Shown here: positions 48,173-56,500 of the stretch, in pieces
Layout: each line of letters opens with the position of its first letter
Numbering within the stretch: the first letter of the stretch is position 1
Source: Viridibacillus soli
GTDB lineage: Bacteria; Bacillota; Bacilli; Bacillales_A; Planococcaceae
Reading direction: 5' to 3'
Assembly (NCBI RefSeq): GCF_016612995.1
Contig: NZ_JAEOAH010000024.1
Coordinates: forward strand, 1-64,000
DNA length: 64,000 bases
Notes under the pieces: model-generated
Database searches by the model: none
What the model was told of the DNA's origin: nothing
Seen by the model: only the letters and a program-made list of their open reading frames with translations
Program-made: the position numbers and the translations under genes

Positions 48173-48439
48173 TTAAAAGATCAATTCTTGCAAGTACTCT
48201 CTTAGTTCTTGTGCTTCGTCTTCTGGGCGGTTATATATTTGCTCTAAGTATCCTGGCTCTTCTAGGTCATCTGAGCCGACAATAGCGAAACGGCCGTGCT
48301 GCATATCTAAAACGAGCACTTTTCCGAAAAAGCGAGCGCTCTGTAAAATAGCTAAATCATAGCGTTGCGATTCGCCTGTGAAGCTGACAAAACGTGTTTT
48401 TGTATCCTCGACATCGTCGTATAAGAAAAATCTTTCCAT
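48173..48439 (-). CDS. DUF3055 family protein
   Basis: 88 residues: MERFFLYDDVEDTKTRFVSF, then RYDLAILQSARFFGKVLVLD and FAIVGSDDLEEPGYLE, a small soluble alpha/beta protein of the DUF3055 (SAV0927-like) family. Function unknown. The stop lies directly against the repeat array, which abuts its 3' end. Upstream is the divergent yutE. Confidence 0.82.
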   Translation of the reverse strand: MERFFLYDDVEDTKTRFVSFTGESQRYDLAILQSARFFGKVLVLDMQHGRFAIVGSDDLEEPGYLEQIYNRPEDEAQELREYLQELIF

Positions 48440-48528
48440 TGTGCGCGCAACTCCTTCCGATTCTAAAGATATGGTACTATATAAAGGAGTAGACTATCAA
48501 CTTTTACAATTTGAATGGAGGAAGTACT

Positions 48529-48981
48529 GTGTATTTCGTTGACCGTAAAAAAATTATAAAAAATCTTGAATATATGAATTCATTAATTGCAACATTTGAA
48601 AGCCAGAATGACTGGTTGTCAGATGATATCCGCAAACTGGCTGTGGAACGTATTGCGAATACATTAATCGAATCGATTATTGACGTTGGTAACTCGATGA
48701 TTGATGGTTTTATTATGCGTGATCCTGGTAGCTACGAAGATATCATCGATATTTTAGTTGACGAAAAAGTAATTACTCTTGAAATGGATCAGCCATTAAA
48801 AGAATTAATCAGCTTACGACGTGCTCTTGTTCGTGATATTTTAGAAGTGAATGATGAAGAAATCGTTACGGTATTAAACAATAACTTAGAAGCTCTTAAA
48901 GCATTTGCTCCAAAAGTAGATTATTATTTAGTGAATGAACTTGGACCAGTATCAGCATTTATACCTGAGGAAAATGAATGA
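48529..48981 (+). CDS. yutE: DUF86 / HepT-like protein
   Basis: 150 residues from a GTG at 48529 (GGAGG 8 bases upstream). Start MYFVDRKKIIKNLEYM and DPGSYEDIIDILVDE are typical YutE. The family is HEPN-like and related to HepT RNase toxins, whose active motif is RX4-6H. Here the corresponding LRRALVRDIL has no His after the Arg, and no MntA nucleotidyltransferase gene is adjacent, so a toxin role is doubtful. Overlaps yutF by 4 bases (ATGA). Confidence 0.88.
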   Translation: MYFVDRKKIIKNLEYMNSLIATFESQNDWLSDDIRKLAVERIANTLIESIIDVGNSMIDGFIMRDPGSYEDIIDILVDEKVITLEMDQPLKELISLRRALVRDILEVNDEEIVTVLNNNLEALKAFAPKVDYYLVNELGPVSAFIPEENE

Positions 48982-49739
48982 AGGCATATAAAGCCTATTG
49001 TTTCGATTTAGATGGCACTGTGTACAAGGGGAGTGAGCCGATACCTTCAGCTGTGACATTTATACATGAATTGCAAAAAAACGGTGTAGAGCCCTTCTTT
49101 GTAACGAATAACGCAAGAATGACACAACGACAAGCACAGCAGAAGCTACAGAAAATGGGCATCGTGACATCTGAAGCGCATATTTTAACCTCAGCAATTG
49201 CAGCAGCTAAATATGTTAGTAAACACTATCCAAATGCAACGGTGCAAATGATAGGTGAAGAGGGCTTAAAAGCGGCTTTGCTCGCTGAAAATATTAGGAT
49301 AACGAAGGAGCAACCAGATGTGCTAGTGCAAGGTATTGATTTAGAAATAAATTATTCTAAAATAGAAAATGCTTGCTACGTTGTGCAAAATGGGGCGCAA
49401 TTTATCGCAACAAATGGTGATTTAAAATTCCCGAATGAAAAGGGCTTTGCACCGGGAAATGGTTCGATTGCGGAGTTAATTCATACAGTGACAGGCGTAG
49501 CACCTACATATATCGGGAAGCCACAGCCTCATATGTTAGCCATTTTACAACAATTGCATGGGCTTGAAAAAGAAGATATGCTCATGATCGGTGATAATTA
49601 TGATACAGATATATTAGCAGGTATCAATTTTGGTATTGATACGTTGCATGTTAACACAGGGGTGACCCCTACTGATTTAGTGCTAAAAAAGGCGCAAAAA
49701 CCAACATTTACGGTTAATAGCTTACTTGATTGGTTATAA
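48978..49739 (+). CDS. yutF: HAD-IIA phosphatase (NagD-like)
   Basis: 253 residues. Motif I CFDLDGTVYKG (nucleophile Asp10, Asp12), motif II FVTNNA, C2 cap, and motif IV MIGDNYDTDI. HAD-SF-IIA branch active on small phosphorylated metabolites; exact substrate unknown. Translationally coupled to yutE by ATGA overlap. Confidence 0.9.
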   Translation: MKAYKAYCFDLDGTVYKGSEPIPSAVTFIHELQKNGVEPFFVTNNARMTQRQAQQKLQKMGIVTSEAHILTSAIAAAKYVSKHYPNATVQMIGEEGLKAALLAENIRITKEQPDVLVQGIDLEINYSKIENACYVVQNGAQFIATNGDLKFPNEKGFAPGNGSIAELIHTVTGVAPTYIGKPQPHMLAILQQLHGLEKEDMLMIGDNYDTDILAGINFGIDTLHVNTGVTPTDLVLKKAQKPTFTVNSLLDWL

Positions 49740-49745
49740 TATAAT

Positions 49746-49791
49746 AAAAGTCGCAAATTATGTAGTTATAAACATAGTTTGCGACTTTTTT
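49746..49791. terminator. bidirectional terminator yutF/yuzB
   Basis: AAAAGTCGCAAA / TTTGCGACTTTT stem with additional ATG/CAT pairing in the loop; T-runs on both strands. Confidence 0.85.
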
Positions 49792-49793
49792 CT

Positions 49794-50030
49794 TTAGAAT
49801 AAAGGGTTGTCTTCAATAAATTTATAGATTTTTTTTGTTAATTCTTCCGGTGTTTCAGCTTCGACCATTTCGCCATTTACAAGTGCATATAATGTATCAG
49901 AGCATTTCGTACAATAGCTCAAGCAGCCATATTCTAAAACATCTATATTCGGATCCATTTCTAGCACTTCAAATGTATCTTGGGAGCCATTTGCTAAATT
50001 ACTAACACAAAACTCAACAAGTGGATTCAT
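49794..50030 (-). CDS. yuzB: YuzB family protein (DUF1450)
   Basis: 78 residues. [17 protein letters not shown] and [13 protein letters not shown] are the family blocks; four cysteines (Cys8, 35, 40, 43) could bind a metal or Fe-S cluster. Function unknown. Convergent with yutF, divergent from yutJ as in B. subtilis. Confidence 0.92.
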   Translation of the reverse strand: MNPLVEFCVSNLANGSQDTFEVLEMDPNIDVLEYGCLSYCTKCSDTLYALVNGEMVEAETPEELTKKIYKFIEDNPLF

Positions 50031-50186
50031 GTGCGCCTCACCTCACTACTCGAAATGCTACTATTTTTTTTTTCATTCGTCAATTTTCGAGTCTATATTG
50101 TGAAACTTCTCACAATCGTTTATACTCGGTATTGGAAAGATTTGAAATGCAACGAAATGTAATACTGTAATAAGAAGGAGATTACT

Positions 50187-51254
50187 ATGAGAAAATTAGT
50201 CTTATTAGGCGGTGGCTACGGTAATATGCGTATTCTTTTGCGTTTATTGCCAAATAATTTACCAGAAGATGTACAAATTACTCTAGTAGACCGTGCACCA
50301 TTCCATAGCTTGAAAACTGAATTTTACGCTTTAGCTGCAGGTACAACACCTGAAAAGCATATTCGTGTAGGTTTCCCTGAACATGAACGCTTATCTGTTG
50401 TATATGGAGAAATTGAGAAAATTGATAAAACAAACAAAGCTGTACTACTAGAAGGCGGCAAAAGTGTTGAGTATGATGATTTAGTTATTGGTCTAGGCTG
50501 TGAAGATAAGTATCACGGCGTACCTGGTGCGGATGAATATACGTACAGCATCCAAACAATGGCTAAATCACGTGAAACTTATAACACACTTTGTGGGCTT
50601 CCATCGGGTTCTGTCGTAGGAATCGTTGGTGCGGGCTTAAGTGGAATTGAGTTAGCAAGTGAATTACGTGAAAGTCGCGCAGATTTAAAAATTAAATTAT
50701 TTGACCGTGGCGAGCGTATTTTAAAAGACTTCCCAGAACGCTTAAGTAATTACGTAAAAAAATGGTTCGACAAAAATGACGTCGAAGTAATTGCAAATTC
50801 TAATATTACCAAAGTAGAGAAAAACGAATTATTTAATCATGATGAACATATTTCAGTTGATGCAGTTGTCTGGACAGCTGGTATTCAACCAGTAAAAGTT
50901 GTTCGTGACTTAGAATTAGAAGCAGATCGCTCAGGTCGTGTAGTTGTTACTCAATATATGGACTTACCAAATGATGAGAATGTCTATATAGTTGGTGACT
51001 GTGCTGCTTCACAATTTGGACCAAGTGCTCAGTTAGCTGAGGAACAAGCAGAACATATTGTACGCGTACTAAAATTACGTTGGAAAGGCGAAGTACTACC
51101 AGAGAAAATGCCGGAAATTAAGCTGAAAGGCTTTATGGGCGCATTAGGTAAGAAACAAGGGTTCGTCTATTTAGCAGATAAGACTGTAACAGGTCGTATC
51201 GCTCGTTTGATGAAATCAGGCTTACTATGGATGTACAAGCGCCACAACGGATAA
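50187..51254 (+). CDS. yutJ: NADH dehydrogenase-like FAD oxidoreductase
   Basis: 355 residues. FAD-binding GGGYGNMR (8-15), NAD-binding GIVGAGLSGIELA (about 147-159), and GDCAASQFGPSAQLAEEQAEH near the end. NDH-2-like family. A second related enzyme (yumB) is 6 kb away. AAGGAG before the ATG; own terminator. Confidence 0.9.
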   Translation: MRKLVLLGGGYGNMRILLRLLPNNLPEDVQITLVDRAPFHSLKTEFYALAAGTTPEKHIRVGFPEHERLSVVYGEIEKIDKTNKAVLLEGGKSVEYDDLVIGLGCEDKYHGVPGADEYTYSIQTMAKSRETYNTLCGLPSGSVVGIVGAGLSGIELASELRESRADLKIKLFDRGERILKDFPERLSNYVKKWFDKNDVEVIANSNITKVEKNELFNHDEHISVDAVVWTAGIQPVKVVRDLELEADRSGRVVVTQYMDLPNDENVYIVGDCAASQFGPSAQLAEEQAEHIVRVLKLRWKGEVLPEKMPEIKLKGFMGALGKKQGFVYLADKTVTGRIARLMKSGLLWMYKRHNG

Positions 51255-51258
51255 AAAG

Positions 51259-51302
51259 AAGCTGTCTCTTTCGCAAATAATGCGAGGCGAGACAGCTTTT
51301 TT
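51259..51302. terminator. bidirectional terminator yutJ/yuzD
   Basis: AAGCTGTCTC / GAGACAGCTT stem with T-run on the plus strand and A-run before it. Confidence 0.8.
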
Positions 51303-51639
51303 ATGCTTCTTTTTCAATTGGTTCAAATCCTAATTTCTCAAGCTCTTTGAAAACGGGCTTTAATTGAATATAGCCTTCTCCAATGACTTCGTTATTTATT
51401 AAAACTAATGGATAGAAAAATTCATCTTCATTTATTCGGTCTGCCCATTGCTGATGGCGTTCATTTTGCGTAGGATGTTCGATATCAATATAAGTGATAT
51501 GATACGGCTGTTCTGGATATTTCCGATTAATCGCAGCTTGTAGCCATTCATAAGTATCTTTTGAAGAAGGTGCATTGACACAGCTTGCACACATGATGCT
51601 AGCTCCGTATATTTCGATTGCAATTGTACATTTTGTCAT
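51301..51639 (-). CDS. yuzD: YuzD family protein (DUF1462)
   Basis: 112 residues from the ATG at 51639; a TTG two codons upstream is an alternative closer to AGAGG. Thioredoxin-like with IYGASIMCASCVNAPSSKDTYEWL (CxxC) and FFYPLVLINNEVIGEG, the YuzD blocks. Neighbour of Fe-S genes yutI and yutM; probable thiol or metal protein. Confidence 0.9.
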   Translation of the reverse strand: MTKCTIAIEIYGASIMCASCVNAPSSKDTYEWLQAAINRKYPEQPYHITYIDIEHPTQNERHQQWADRINEDEFFYPLVLINNEVIGEGYIQLKPVFKELEKLGFEPIEKEA

Positions 51640-51963
51640 TAACAATTCATCCTCTCGTTTTCAGTAATAAATTTTTTACCATATGTATATACATTTAAAT
51701 ATAAAGATAAAGAGTGCAATTGTCACTGTCAATTTTAATAGCTCCTTTGTGAAAATAAAAAAACGTTAATTTAGCGGGCTAATAAAATGAGAAGGTTGTC
51801 AAAACCTTCTCATGTAGTTACCCATCTTGACGTTCGTCTGATATTATAATGATGAGAAAGAACAAGAGCGATCGGCACTTTGCTTCAGCTTTCACTTGTG
51901 AAGGAAATAAAAAAGACCGCTCGATTGAAGCGTATCTACAGAAAAACAAATTATTTCTCACAC
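51640..51963. other. gap holding a copy of the yutI promoter segment
   Basis: No gene. A hairpin TGAGAAGGTT/AACCTTCTCA lies at 51787-51812; the promoter copy at 51831-51853 follows. The stretch ends with a sequence (51895-51930) that recurs at 53185-53220. Confidence 0.6.
51831..51853 (+). repeat. duplicated yutI promoter segment, left copy (23 bp exact)
   Basis: Starts CGTTCGTCTG and runs through TATTATAATGAT, identical to 53371-53393 just before yutI. It reads into no gene on the plus strand, so it looks like a target duplication or the recombination scar of the inserted cassette. Confidence 0.75.
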
Positions 51964-51989
51964 AAAAAACCTGAGCAAAAAGCCCAGGT
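51964..51989 (-). terminator. terminator of the GlsB-like gene
   Basis: ACCTG/CAGGT stem, followed on the minus strand by TTTTTT. Confidence 0.65.
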
Positions 51990-51994
51990 CTTCA

Positions 51995-52249
51995 TCATCT
52001 AGTATGCATTTTTTTCATAATGAAACTTACGATAAAAATCAACAAGATGGAACCAATCAAGGATGGAATAATATAGAAATCACTAAGCGTTGGACCCCAT
52101 CGGCCTAATAGTTTTCCTCCTATCCAAGCTCCAATAATACCTGCAATTATATTACCAATAACTCCACCTGGGACATCCTTACCTAAAATAAATCCTGCTA
52201 ACCATCCTAAGATCCCACCGATAATAAGAAACCAGATAAAGCTAAACAT
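51995..52249 (-). CDS. GlsB/YeaQ/YmgE family membrane protein
   Basis: 84 residues from the ATG at 52249 (GGGAGG at ideal distance; the upstream extension is rejected). Three glycine-rich hydrophobic helices: GGILGWLAGFILGKDVPGG, NIIAGIIGAWIGGKLLG and IIPSLIGSILLIFIVSFI. The family is general-stress, often linked to Asp23/envelope stress. Likely transcribed separately from the deacetylase 109 bases upstream. Confidence 0.88.
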   Translation of the reverse strand: MFSFIWFLIIGGILGWLAGFILGKDVPGGVIGNIIAGIIGAWIGGKLLGRWGPTLSDFYIIPSLIGSILLIFIVSFIMKKMHTR

Positions 52250-52357
52250 AAGTAAACCTCCCTTCAAGTTTTGAAACTTATGATTCCCATAAAGCTGAAA
52301 ATAAAACATTTATAATATAGATATCACAATGATCAACACGTCCAATAAATGGTGATT

Positions 52358-53080
52358 CTATTCATTTTTACTATCCATAAGCTCCGATATGGTTACAAAT
52401 TTATAGCCTTGTTTTTGAAGTTCAGGTAATATTTTGTCAAGCGCTTTTATAGTTTGAGTCCGATTACCACCTCCGTCGTGGAACAAGATAACATCACCGG
52501 GTTTCGTATTATTCAATACCTTTTTTACAATCTTATTAACACCTGGACTTTTCCAATCTTCCGTATCTTGGTGCCAAGACCATATGACTACTTTATAGCC
52601 GTTTTTCACAGCAACATTTATCATATTGTCATCATATTGCCCACCTACAGGTCGAAATAACACTGGATAAAAGCCTGTAATCTTGTGTATAAGGTCGTTT
52701 GTCTTTTTTAATTCTTTTTCCAGAACATTAACTGATTGGTTATACGTATGTGTATACGTATGATTTGCTAATTCATGTCCTTCGTTATATTCCCGTAGGA
52801 CTAGTTCAGGCTGTTTCTCTGCATTTTCTCCAATAACAAAAAAAGTCGCTTTAACTTTGTGTTTAGTCAATAAATCCAAAATTTGCTCTGTGTACCTTGG
52901 ATGTGGACCATCATCAAATGTTAAAGCAATAATTTTCTCATCCGTGTTAATATCCCAAAGCATTTGCCCTGATTCTTCATAGTATCGCCTTCCTTTGTCA
53001 GAAGCATTACTAAAACCAGCGTAAAATACTAAGATGGTTAAAACACATACAGTTAAAATTAATAAATGGTTAAGCTTCAA
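52358..53080 (-). CDS. polysaccharide deacetylase (NodB domain)
   Basis: 240 residues from a TTG at 53080 behind TAGGTGATG, giving an N-terminal signal/anchor (LLILTVCVLTILVFYAGF). NodB motifs: TFDDGPHPRYT, HTYTH (metal His), RPVGGQYDD, WSWHQDTEDW and ILFHDGGGNR, so metal and catalytic residues are intact. Acts on cell-wall or extracellular N-acetylated glycans; resembles the PdaA/PdaB/peptidoglycan deacetylase-like group but the substrate is open. Confidence 0.88.
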   Translation of the reverse strand: MKLNHLLILTVCVLTILVFYAGFSNASDKGRRYYEESGQMLWDINTDEKIIALTFDDGPHPRYTEQILDLLTKHKVKATFFVIGENAEKQPELVLREYNEGHELANHTYTHTYNQSVNVLEKELKKTNDLIHKITGFYPVLFRPVGGQYDDNMINVAVKNGYKVVIWSWHQDTEDWKSPGVNKIVKKVLNNTKPGDVILFHDGGGNRTQTIKALDKILPELQKQGYKFVTISELMDSKNE

Positions 53081-53370
53081 AACATCACCTACCAAGCTTT
53101 ATAATTTTTTAAAGGACACCATTGTTTTAATATTGACCGAATGCGATTAATTATACTTTTTAACAATATACAGGGAAATATATCCTTTGTGAGGGTAAAT
53201 AAAAAGACCGCTCGGATGATCGGTCAAAAAAAGTGCGTCTGTTCGCGTATTTATTTTAAAATTCTCCAAGATATTTACATTTATTTATACGCCGTTACAA
53301 AGTGTCCATTCGACATAATTACCTAAAATACTGTTATACCAACAAATGAGCGTATAAGTACTTTCCTTTG
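53081..53370. other. gap between cassette and yutI
   Basis: No supported gene. Contains GACCG/CGGTC hairpin at about 53206-53225 followed by A-run, within a ~35-bp segment similar to 51895-51930. Confidence 0.5.
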
Positions 53371-53393
53371 CGTTCGTCTGATATTATAATGAT
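53371..53393 (+). promoter_or_regulatory. yutI promoter segment (right copy of 23-bp repeat)
   Basis: Includes a perfect TATAAT -10 about 30 bases before the yutI ATG. Identical to 51831-51853. Confidence 0.7.
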
Positions 53394-53417
53394 TATAAGG
53401 AAAGGAGTCGATAGAAA

Positions 53418-53639
53418 ATGCAAGAACAAGTACAAGAAGTTTTAGATAAATTACGCCCGTTCCTTCTTCGTGATGGAGGAGACTGTGAATTAGTTGATAT
53501 AGAAGATGGTATCGTAAAATTACGTTTACTAGGTGCATGCGGTAGCTGCCCGAGTTCTACAATCACTTTAAAAGCAGGGATCGAACGCGCATTATTAGAA
53601 GAAGTACCAGGCGTTGTTGAGGTAGAGCAAGTATTCTAA
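53418..53639 (+). CDS. yutI: NifU-like Fe-S carrier protein
   Basis: 73 residues comprising only the NifU C-terminal (Nfu) domain, with [16 protein letters not shown] (CxxC, cluster ligands). Carries clusters to apoproteins. AAAGGAG precedes the ATG. Complementary to the suf operon and yutM in the same window. Ended by a terminator. Confidence 0.93.
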   Translation: MQEQVQEVLDKLRPFLLRDGGDCELVDIEDGIVKLRLLGACGSCPSSTITLKAGIERALLEEVPGVVEVEQVF

Positions 53640-53660
53640 GCAACTACTTACAAAAGCATT

Positions 53661-53689
53661 AAAAAAGAGCCCTTGTAGGCTCTTTTTTT
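53661..53689. terminator. terminator yutI / DUF2225 gene
   Basis: AAAAAAGAGCC / GGCTCTTTTTTT stem, suited to both convergent genes. Confidence 0.85.
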
Positions 53690-53703
53690 GTTGAAATGAA
53701 AAG

Positions 53704-54405
53704 TTAATGTACTTCCGAATGCTCTTCCATTTCTTTTTCATGACGCATTATTTGCCATTGTTCTTTTGCCATTTCGATAATCTTTATTTCATTTGAAGTA
53801 CGTTGCTTCTCAATTACGCGAGAGAATTGACGAATGGCTTCTTCTCGGTCTCCTAATCTTCTAGACAACTCTGCAATTAAATAGAGTACGCGAACTTCGG
53901 ACATTGAAGTACCGTTATAATCACCATTAGAGTATGCATCTATATATTGATCGCGTGCAATTTGTATAAAACGGTCTTCCTGCTCCGTATTTTTAATAGT
54001 GCGGTATAACCAAGCCGTCCGAAGAGCAAGTCCGGCTAATGTAATATGCTTTTCCTTTTTAATTTGTCCACAAACCAGTGCTAATTTATATACTTGCAAA
54101 GCATCATCAAGTGTTCTTTCTTTGCCAAATGAATGCTTGTGCCATTGCGCACTAATTTGCGCATCGATAGCTTCGTATGTCCCTGGTGCAAAGTATTTCG
54201 AAAAGTCTTCAGTGAAAGAAAACCCACAGTGTTCACAAACGAAGGCATTATAAAATAGAGGATTCACATCATTTTCATAAATCGGGTGAAAATCACTTTC
54301 ATTATTACTGATTTTAATAAATTTTGAGCGCACTTTTGTTGTATTGAATTTCTTTTTACAATGAATGCAGTCAATTTGCTTCTCGTAATAAGGTGAAATT
54401 TCCAT
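53704..54405 (-). CDS. DUF2225 family protein
   Basis: 233 residues from the ATG at 54405 (GGGGAC upstream; the frame's earlier Mets lie across the yutM promoter and are rejected). Two CxxC knuckles (DCIHCKKKF and CEHCGFSF) form a probable zinc ribbon, followed by a helical TPR-like region (LALRTAWLYRTI, LYLIAELSRRLGDREEAIRQF). Function unknown; family common in Bacillales. Confidence 0.85.
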   Translation of the reverse strand: MEISPYYEKQIDCIHCKKKFNTTKVRSKFIKISNNESDFHPIYENDVNPLFYNAFVCEHCGFSFTEDFSKYFAPGTYEAIDAQISAQWHKHSFGKERTLDDALQVYKLALVCGQIKKEKHITLAGLALRTAWLYRTIKNTEQEDRFIQIARDQYIDAYSNGDYNGTSMSEVRVLYLIAELSRRLGDREEAIRQFSRVIEKQRTSNEIKIIEMAKEQWQIMRHEKEMEEHSEVH

Positions 54406-54549
54406 TATATAGTCCCCATTTCCTATTAAAGTATACGGACCAATTATATCAGATAAGAGAACCGAAAGAGTGTCTATTTTTCGAGTATGAGTTGTTTTAC
54501 TCCAACATAAAATATTGTTATGATAGTAATACGAAAGAAGGTGACACGG

Positions 54550-54912
54550 ATGACGCAAGTAATTGAAATTACTAAAGCTGCTGCTATCCATGTAAAAGAA
54601 ATGATGCAGCATAACGAAGAAGAAGGCGCTTTTTTACGAGTTTCTGTAAAAGGTGGCGGCTGTAGTGGACTGACTTACGGTATGGGTTTTGAAAACGAAA
54701 AAACAGAAGCTGATTTTATACAAGAAGAATACGGTTTACAAATGCTCGTTTCCCGTGAAGACGCACCAATCCTTAAAGGAACGAAAATCGATTATAAACA
54801 ATCACTAATGGGTGGAGGATTTACCATCGAAAACCCAAATGCTATAGCATCATGTGGCTGTGGTACTTCATTTAGAACAGCAAAAACTGAAGGTACGCCT
54901 GAGTCTTGCTAA
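54550..54912 (+). CDS. yutM: A-type Fe-S carrier (HesB/IscA/ErpA family)
   Basis: 120 residues from the ATG at 54550 (GAAGGTG upstream). Conserved cysteines GGGCSGLTY (Cys41) and ASCGCGTSF (Cys106, Cys108). Delivers clusters to targets. The last 33 bases of the gene are part of a 34-bp direct repeat: an element has inserted at its 3' end but the coding sequence remains complete. Confidence 0.93.
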   Translation: MTQVIEITKAAAIHVKEMMQHNEEEGAFLRVSVKGGGCSGLTYGMGFENEKTEADFIQEEYGLQMLVSREDAPILKGTKIDYKQSLMGGGFTIENPNAIASCGCGTSFRTAKTEGTPESC

Positions 54913-54913
54913 T
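54880..54913 (+). repeat. 34-bp direct repeat, left copy (attL-like)
   Basis: Starts GCAAAAACTGAAGGTACG and ends TCTTGCTAAT. Identical over 34 bases to 56615-56648; the flanking bases differ at both sides. It covers the final codons and stop of yutM. Confidence 0.9.
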
Positions 54914-55014
54914 CCGTTGAGTGTCCGGACAGTGTACCGTTATGCTTACGTATTTACTTCTGATAGTTGTTAGTAGACTATCCGCGATTATTTGAATATC
55001 AGCGCTAATTATAG

Positions 55015-55056
55015 ACGCTTCCTCACGTATTTAACGATACGTAAGGGGGCGTTTTT
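55015..55056 (+). terminator. terminator after the element's left end
   Basis: ACGC-TCACGTAT / ATACGT-GGGCGT imperfect stem followed by TTTTTT. It may serve as the replaced yutM terminator. Confidence 0.65.
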
Positions 55057-55060
55057 TGTT

Positions 55061-55273
55061 TTGGAAGAAAATAGGTCGATTAAAAAGCGAAGAAGTAAGG
55101 TAAGTGAGCGTGCTACTTCTGCCGAACGAATACACACGATTGGATTAACAGATGCTTGGAGTTACTTTATTATCGCGAAAGTGGGCGAAGGTATCCGCCA
55201 GCGAACACAAGATGATTATTCGAATACTTGGCGCTATTTTACGGACTGGCTTCTTAAATGCGTTTTCAAGTAG
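55061..55273 (+). pseudogene. tyrosine recombinase N-terminal relic
   Basis: 70 codons from a TTG. AWSYFIIAKVGEGIRQRTQDDYSNTWRYFTDWL is split here to stay short: the pattern EGIRQRTQDDYSNTWRYFT is the SAM-like core-binding domain at the start of phage/island integrases. The catalytic domain is missing; translation stops after LLKCVFK. Confidence 0.65.
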
Positions 55274-55464
55274 ATTAATATATCGCCTATTTGAGAACTA
55301 AGCAGACAAATTATCGCCGAGCCTGTACCAAGCAATCAGTTTTGTGTCAAAGTTCGTAAGGCAAAGTCAAGTAATTAAGTGATTAAAAGATAAAAAATAT
55401 TATCGTCCATCTAGCGCAAACGACGCCAATTAGCCACGAGAATCGCACGAAAAAAAAGGAGGTT

Positions 55465-55869
55465 TTGGTCAAGACGCAAGAATTCGCATTATCAACGGAA
55501 ATCAACGTAATTACCGCAGAAATAAACGCGTATCAACGTGTCGCCGGCGAAGCTATATTCGAGATTGGTAAACGCTTGAAGCACGCTAAAGAAAAAGACT
55601 TAGTTCCTGGGAAATGGTTGAAATGGTGTCAAGAAGAAATCGGAATAGATAGGGCACAGGCGGATAAATTCATACGTATTGTAGACGAGTTATCTGACGA
55701 GTGTACGTACACTCAACTAGGTATGCAAGCACTATATGAAATCGCTACACTACCGTCAGAACAACGAGAACAACCGCATACGTTAAAAGGTGGAGCTACT
55801 AAAACGGTCGATGAAATGACTAATAAATCATTAATCCCCTTGTTAAACCTAAAACGTAGTATAATTTAA
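55465..55869 (+). pseudogene. DUF3102 protein, truncated
   Basis: 134 codons with TTG start close behind AAAGGAGG. Residues 1-115 match the DUF3102 pattern (YQRVAGEAIFEIGKRLKHAK, GKWLKWCQEEIGIDRAQADK, MQALYEIATLP, KTVDEMT). The normal proteins of plasmids and prophages continue with a long coiled coil after KTVDEMT; here a foreign end of 16 residues leads to a stop. The missing tail may be the fragment at 56501-56581. Confidence 0.65.
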
Positions 55870-55906
55870 ATTAACATAATATTACAATTAAAAGGTGGGT
55901 ATACTA

Positions 55907-56491
55907 TTGAGTAAAGAACTTTATGTCTATCATCTAGTGACTCGTAAAAAAATGAAATTAGGTCAAGTCATTCATTTTGATGAAAACCAACCAAATACGC
56001 TCTACAATTTCTTTTTCGAAAAAAATCAAGTAAACACGCAGGGGGAAGATTTTATTCAAATATTGCAGAAAAACTTTAATTGTGATGGTTTGCAATTAAA
56101 TGCTGAAGATACAGAGGTTACAGTCAAATACGTAGACCAAACAATTAGGGCAATACGTGAAACTATAGTTGAAATGGTTCGTCTACAGGAGTTTCCTGAA
56201 TATCCTTCAAGATTATCTTGCCTCTATGCTGCAAAGACTTACGAAGAAGTATTGAAATGGAAAGCAGTTTTTGAATCATATAATCGTAAAATCCTACAAA
56301 TTGTAAAACTTAAAGTTAAAGGAAATTATTTCGAGGGAGATGGAGAATTATTACCACAAGCGGATGCAATCCCATTCTCTCAAAAAATTGAACAAGCAAA
56401 AGCGTATTGGAATGGTAATAAGAATAATGAACTTCCTGAGTTACTTATTAACGGAAAAATTGAAGTTATAGAAATATTACAGAACAACTAA
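55907..56491 (+). CDS. DUF2441-like protein, cargo of the mini-element
   Basis: 194 residues from a TTG at 55907 with AAAGGTGGG upstream and a TATAAT at 55860-55865. [20 protein letters not shown] (N-terminus), [21 protein letters not shown] (about 100-120) and the end [10 protein letters not shown] fit the DUF2441 family as I recall it. Such proteins show a compact fold with H/Y and late Glu residues that could resemble ADP-ribosyltransferases; that is recall, not shown here. No membrane segments. Intact gene in an otherwise broken element, so selection for it is plausible. Confidence 0.6.
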   Translation: MSKELYVYHLVTRKKMKLGQVIHFDENQPNTLYNFFFEKNQVNTQGEDFIQILQKNFNCDGLQLNAEDTEVTVKYVDQTIRAIRETIVEMVRLQEFPEYPSRLSCLYAAKTYEEVLKWKAVFESYNRKILQIVKLKVKGNYFEGDGELLPQADAIPFSQKIEQAKAYWNGNKNNELPELLINGKIEVIEILQNN

Positions 56492-56500
56492 TAAAACATA

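Noticed and set aside
53141-53326. 61-codon plus-strand ORF before yutI
   Set aside because: Spans the repeat-like hairpin segment, lacks RBS, no family.
54406-54612. N-terminal extension of the DUF2225 protein
   Set aside because: Runs across the divergent yutM promoter region and beyond the conserved start MEISPYYEKQI; ATG 54405 is better.
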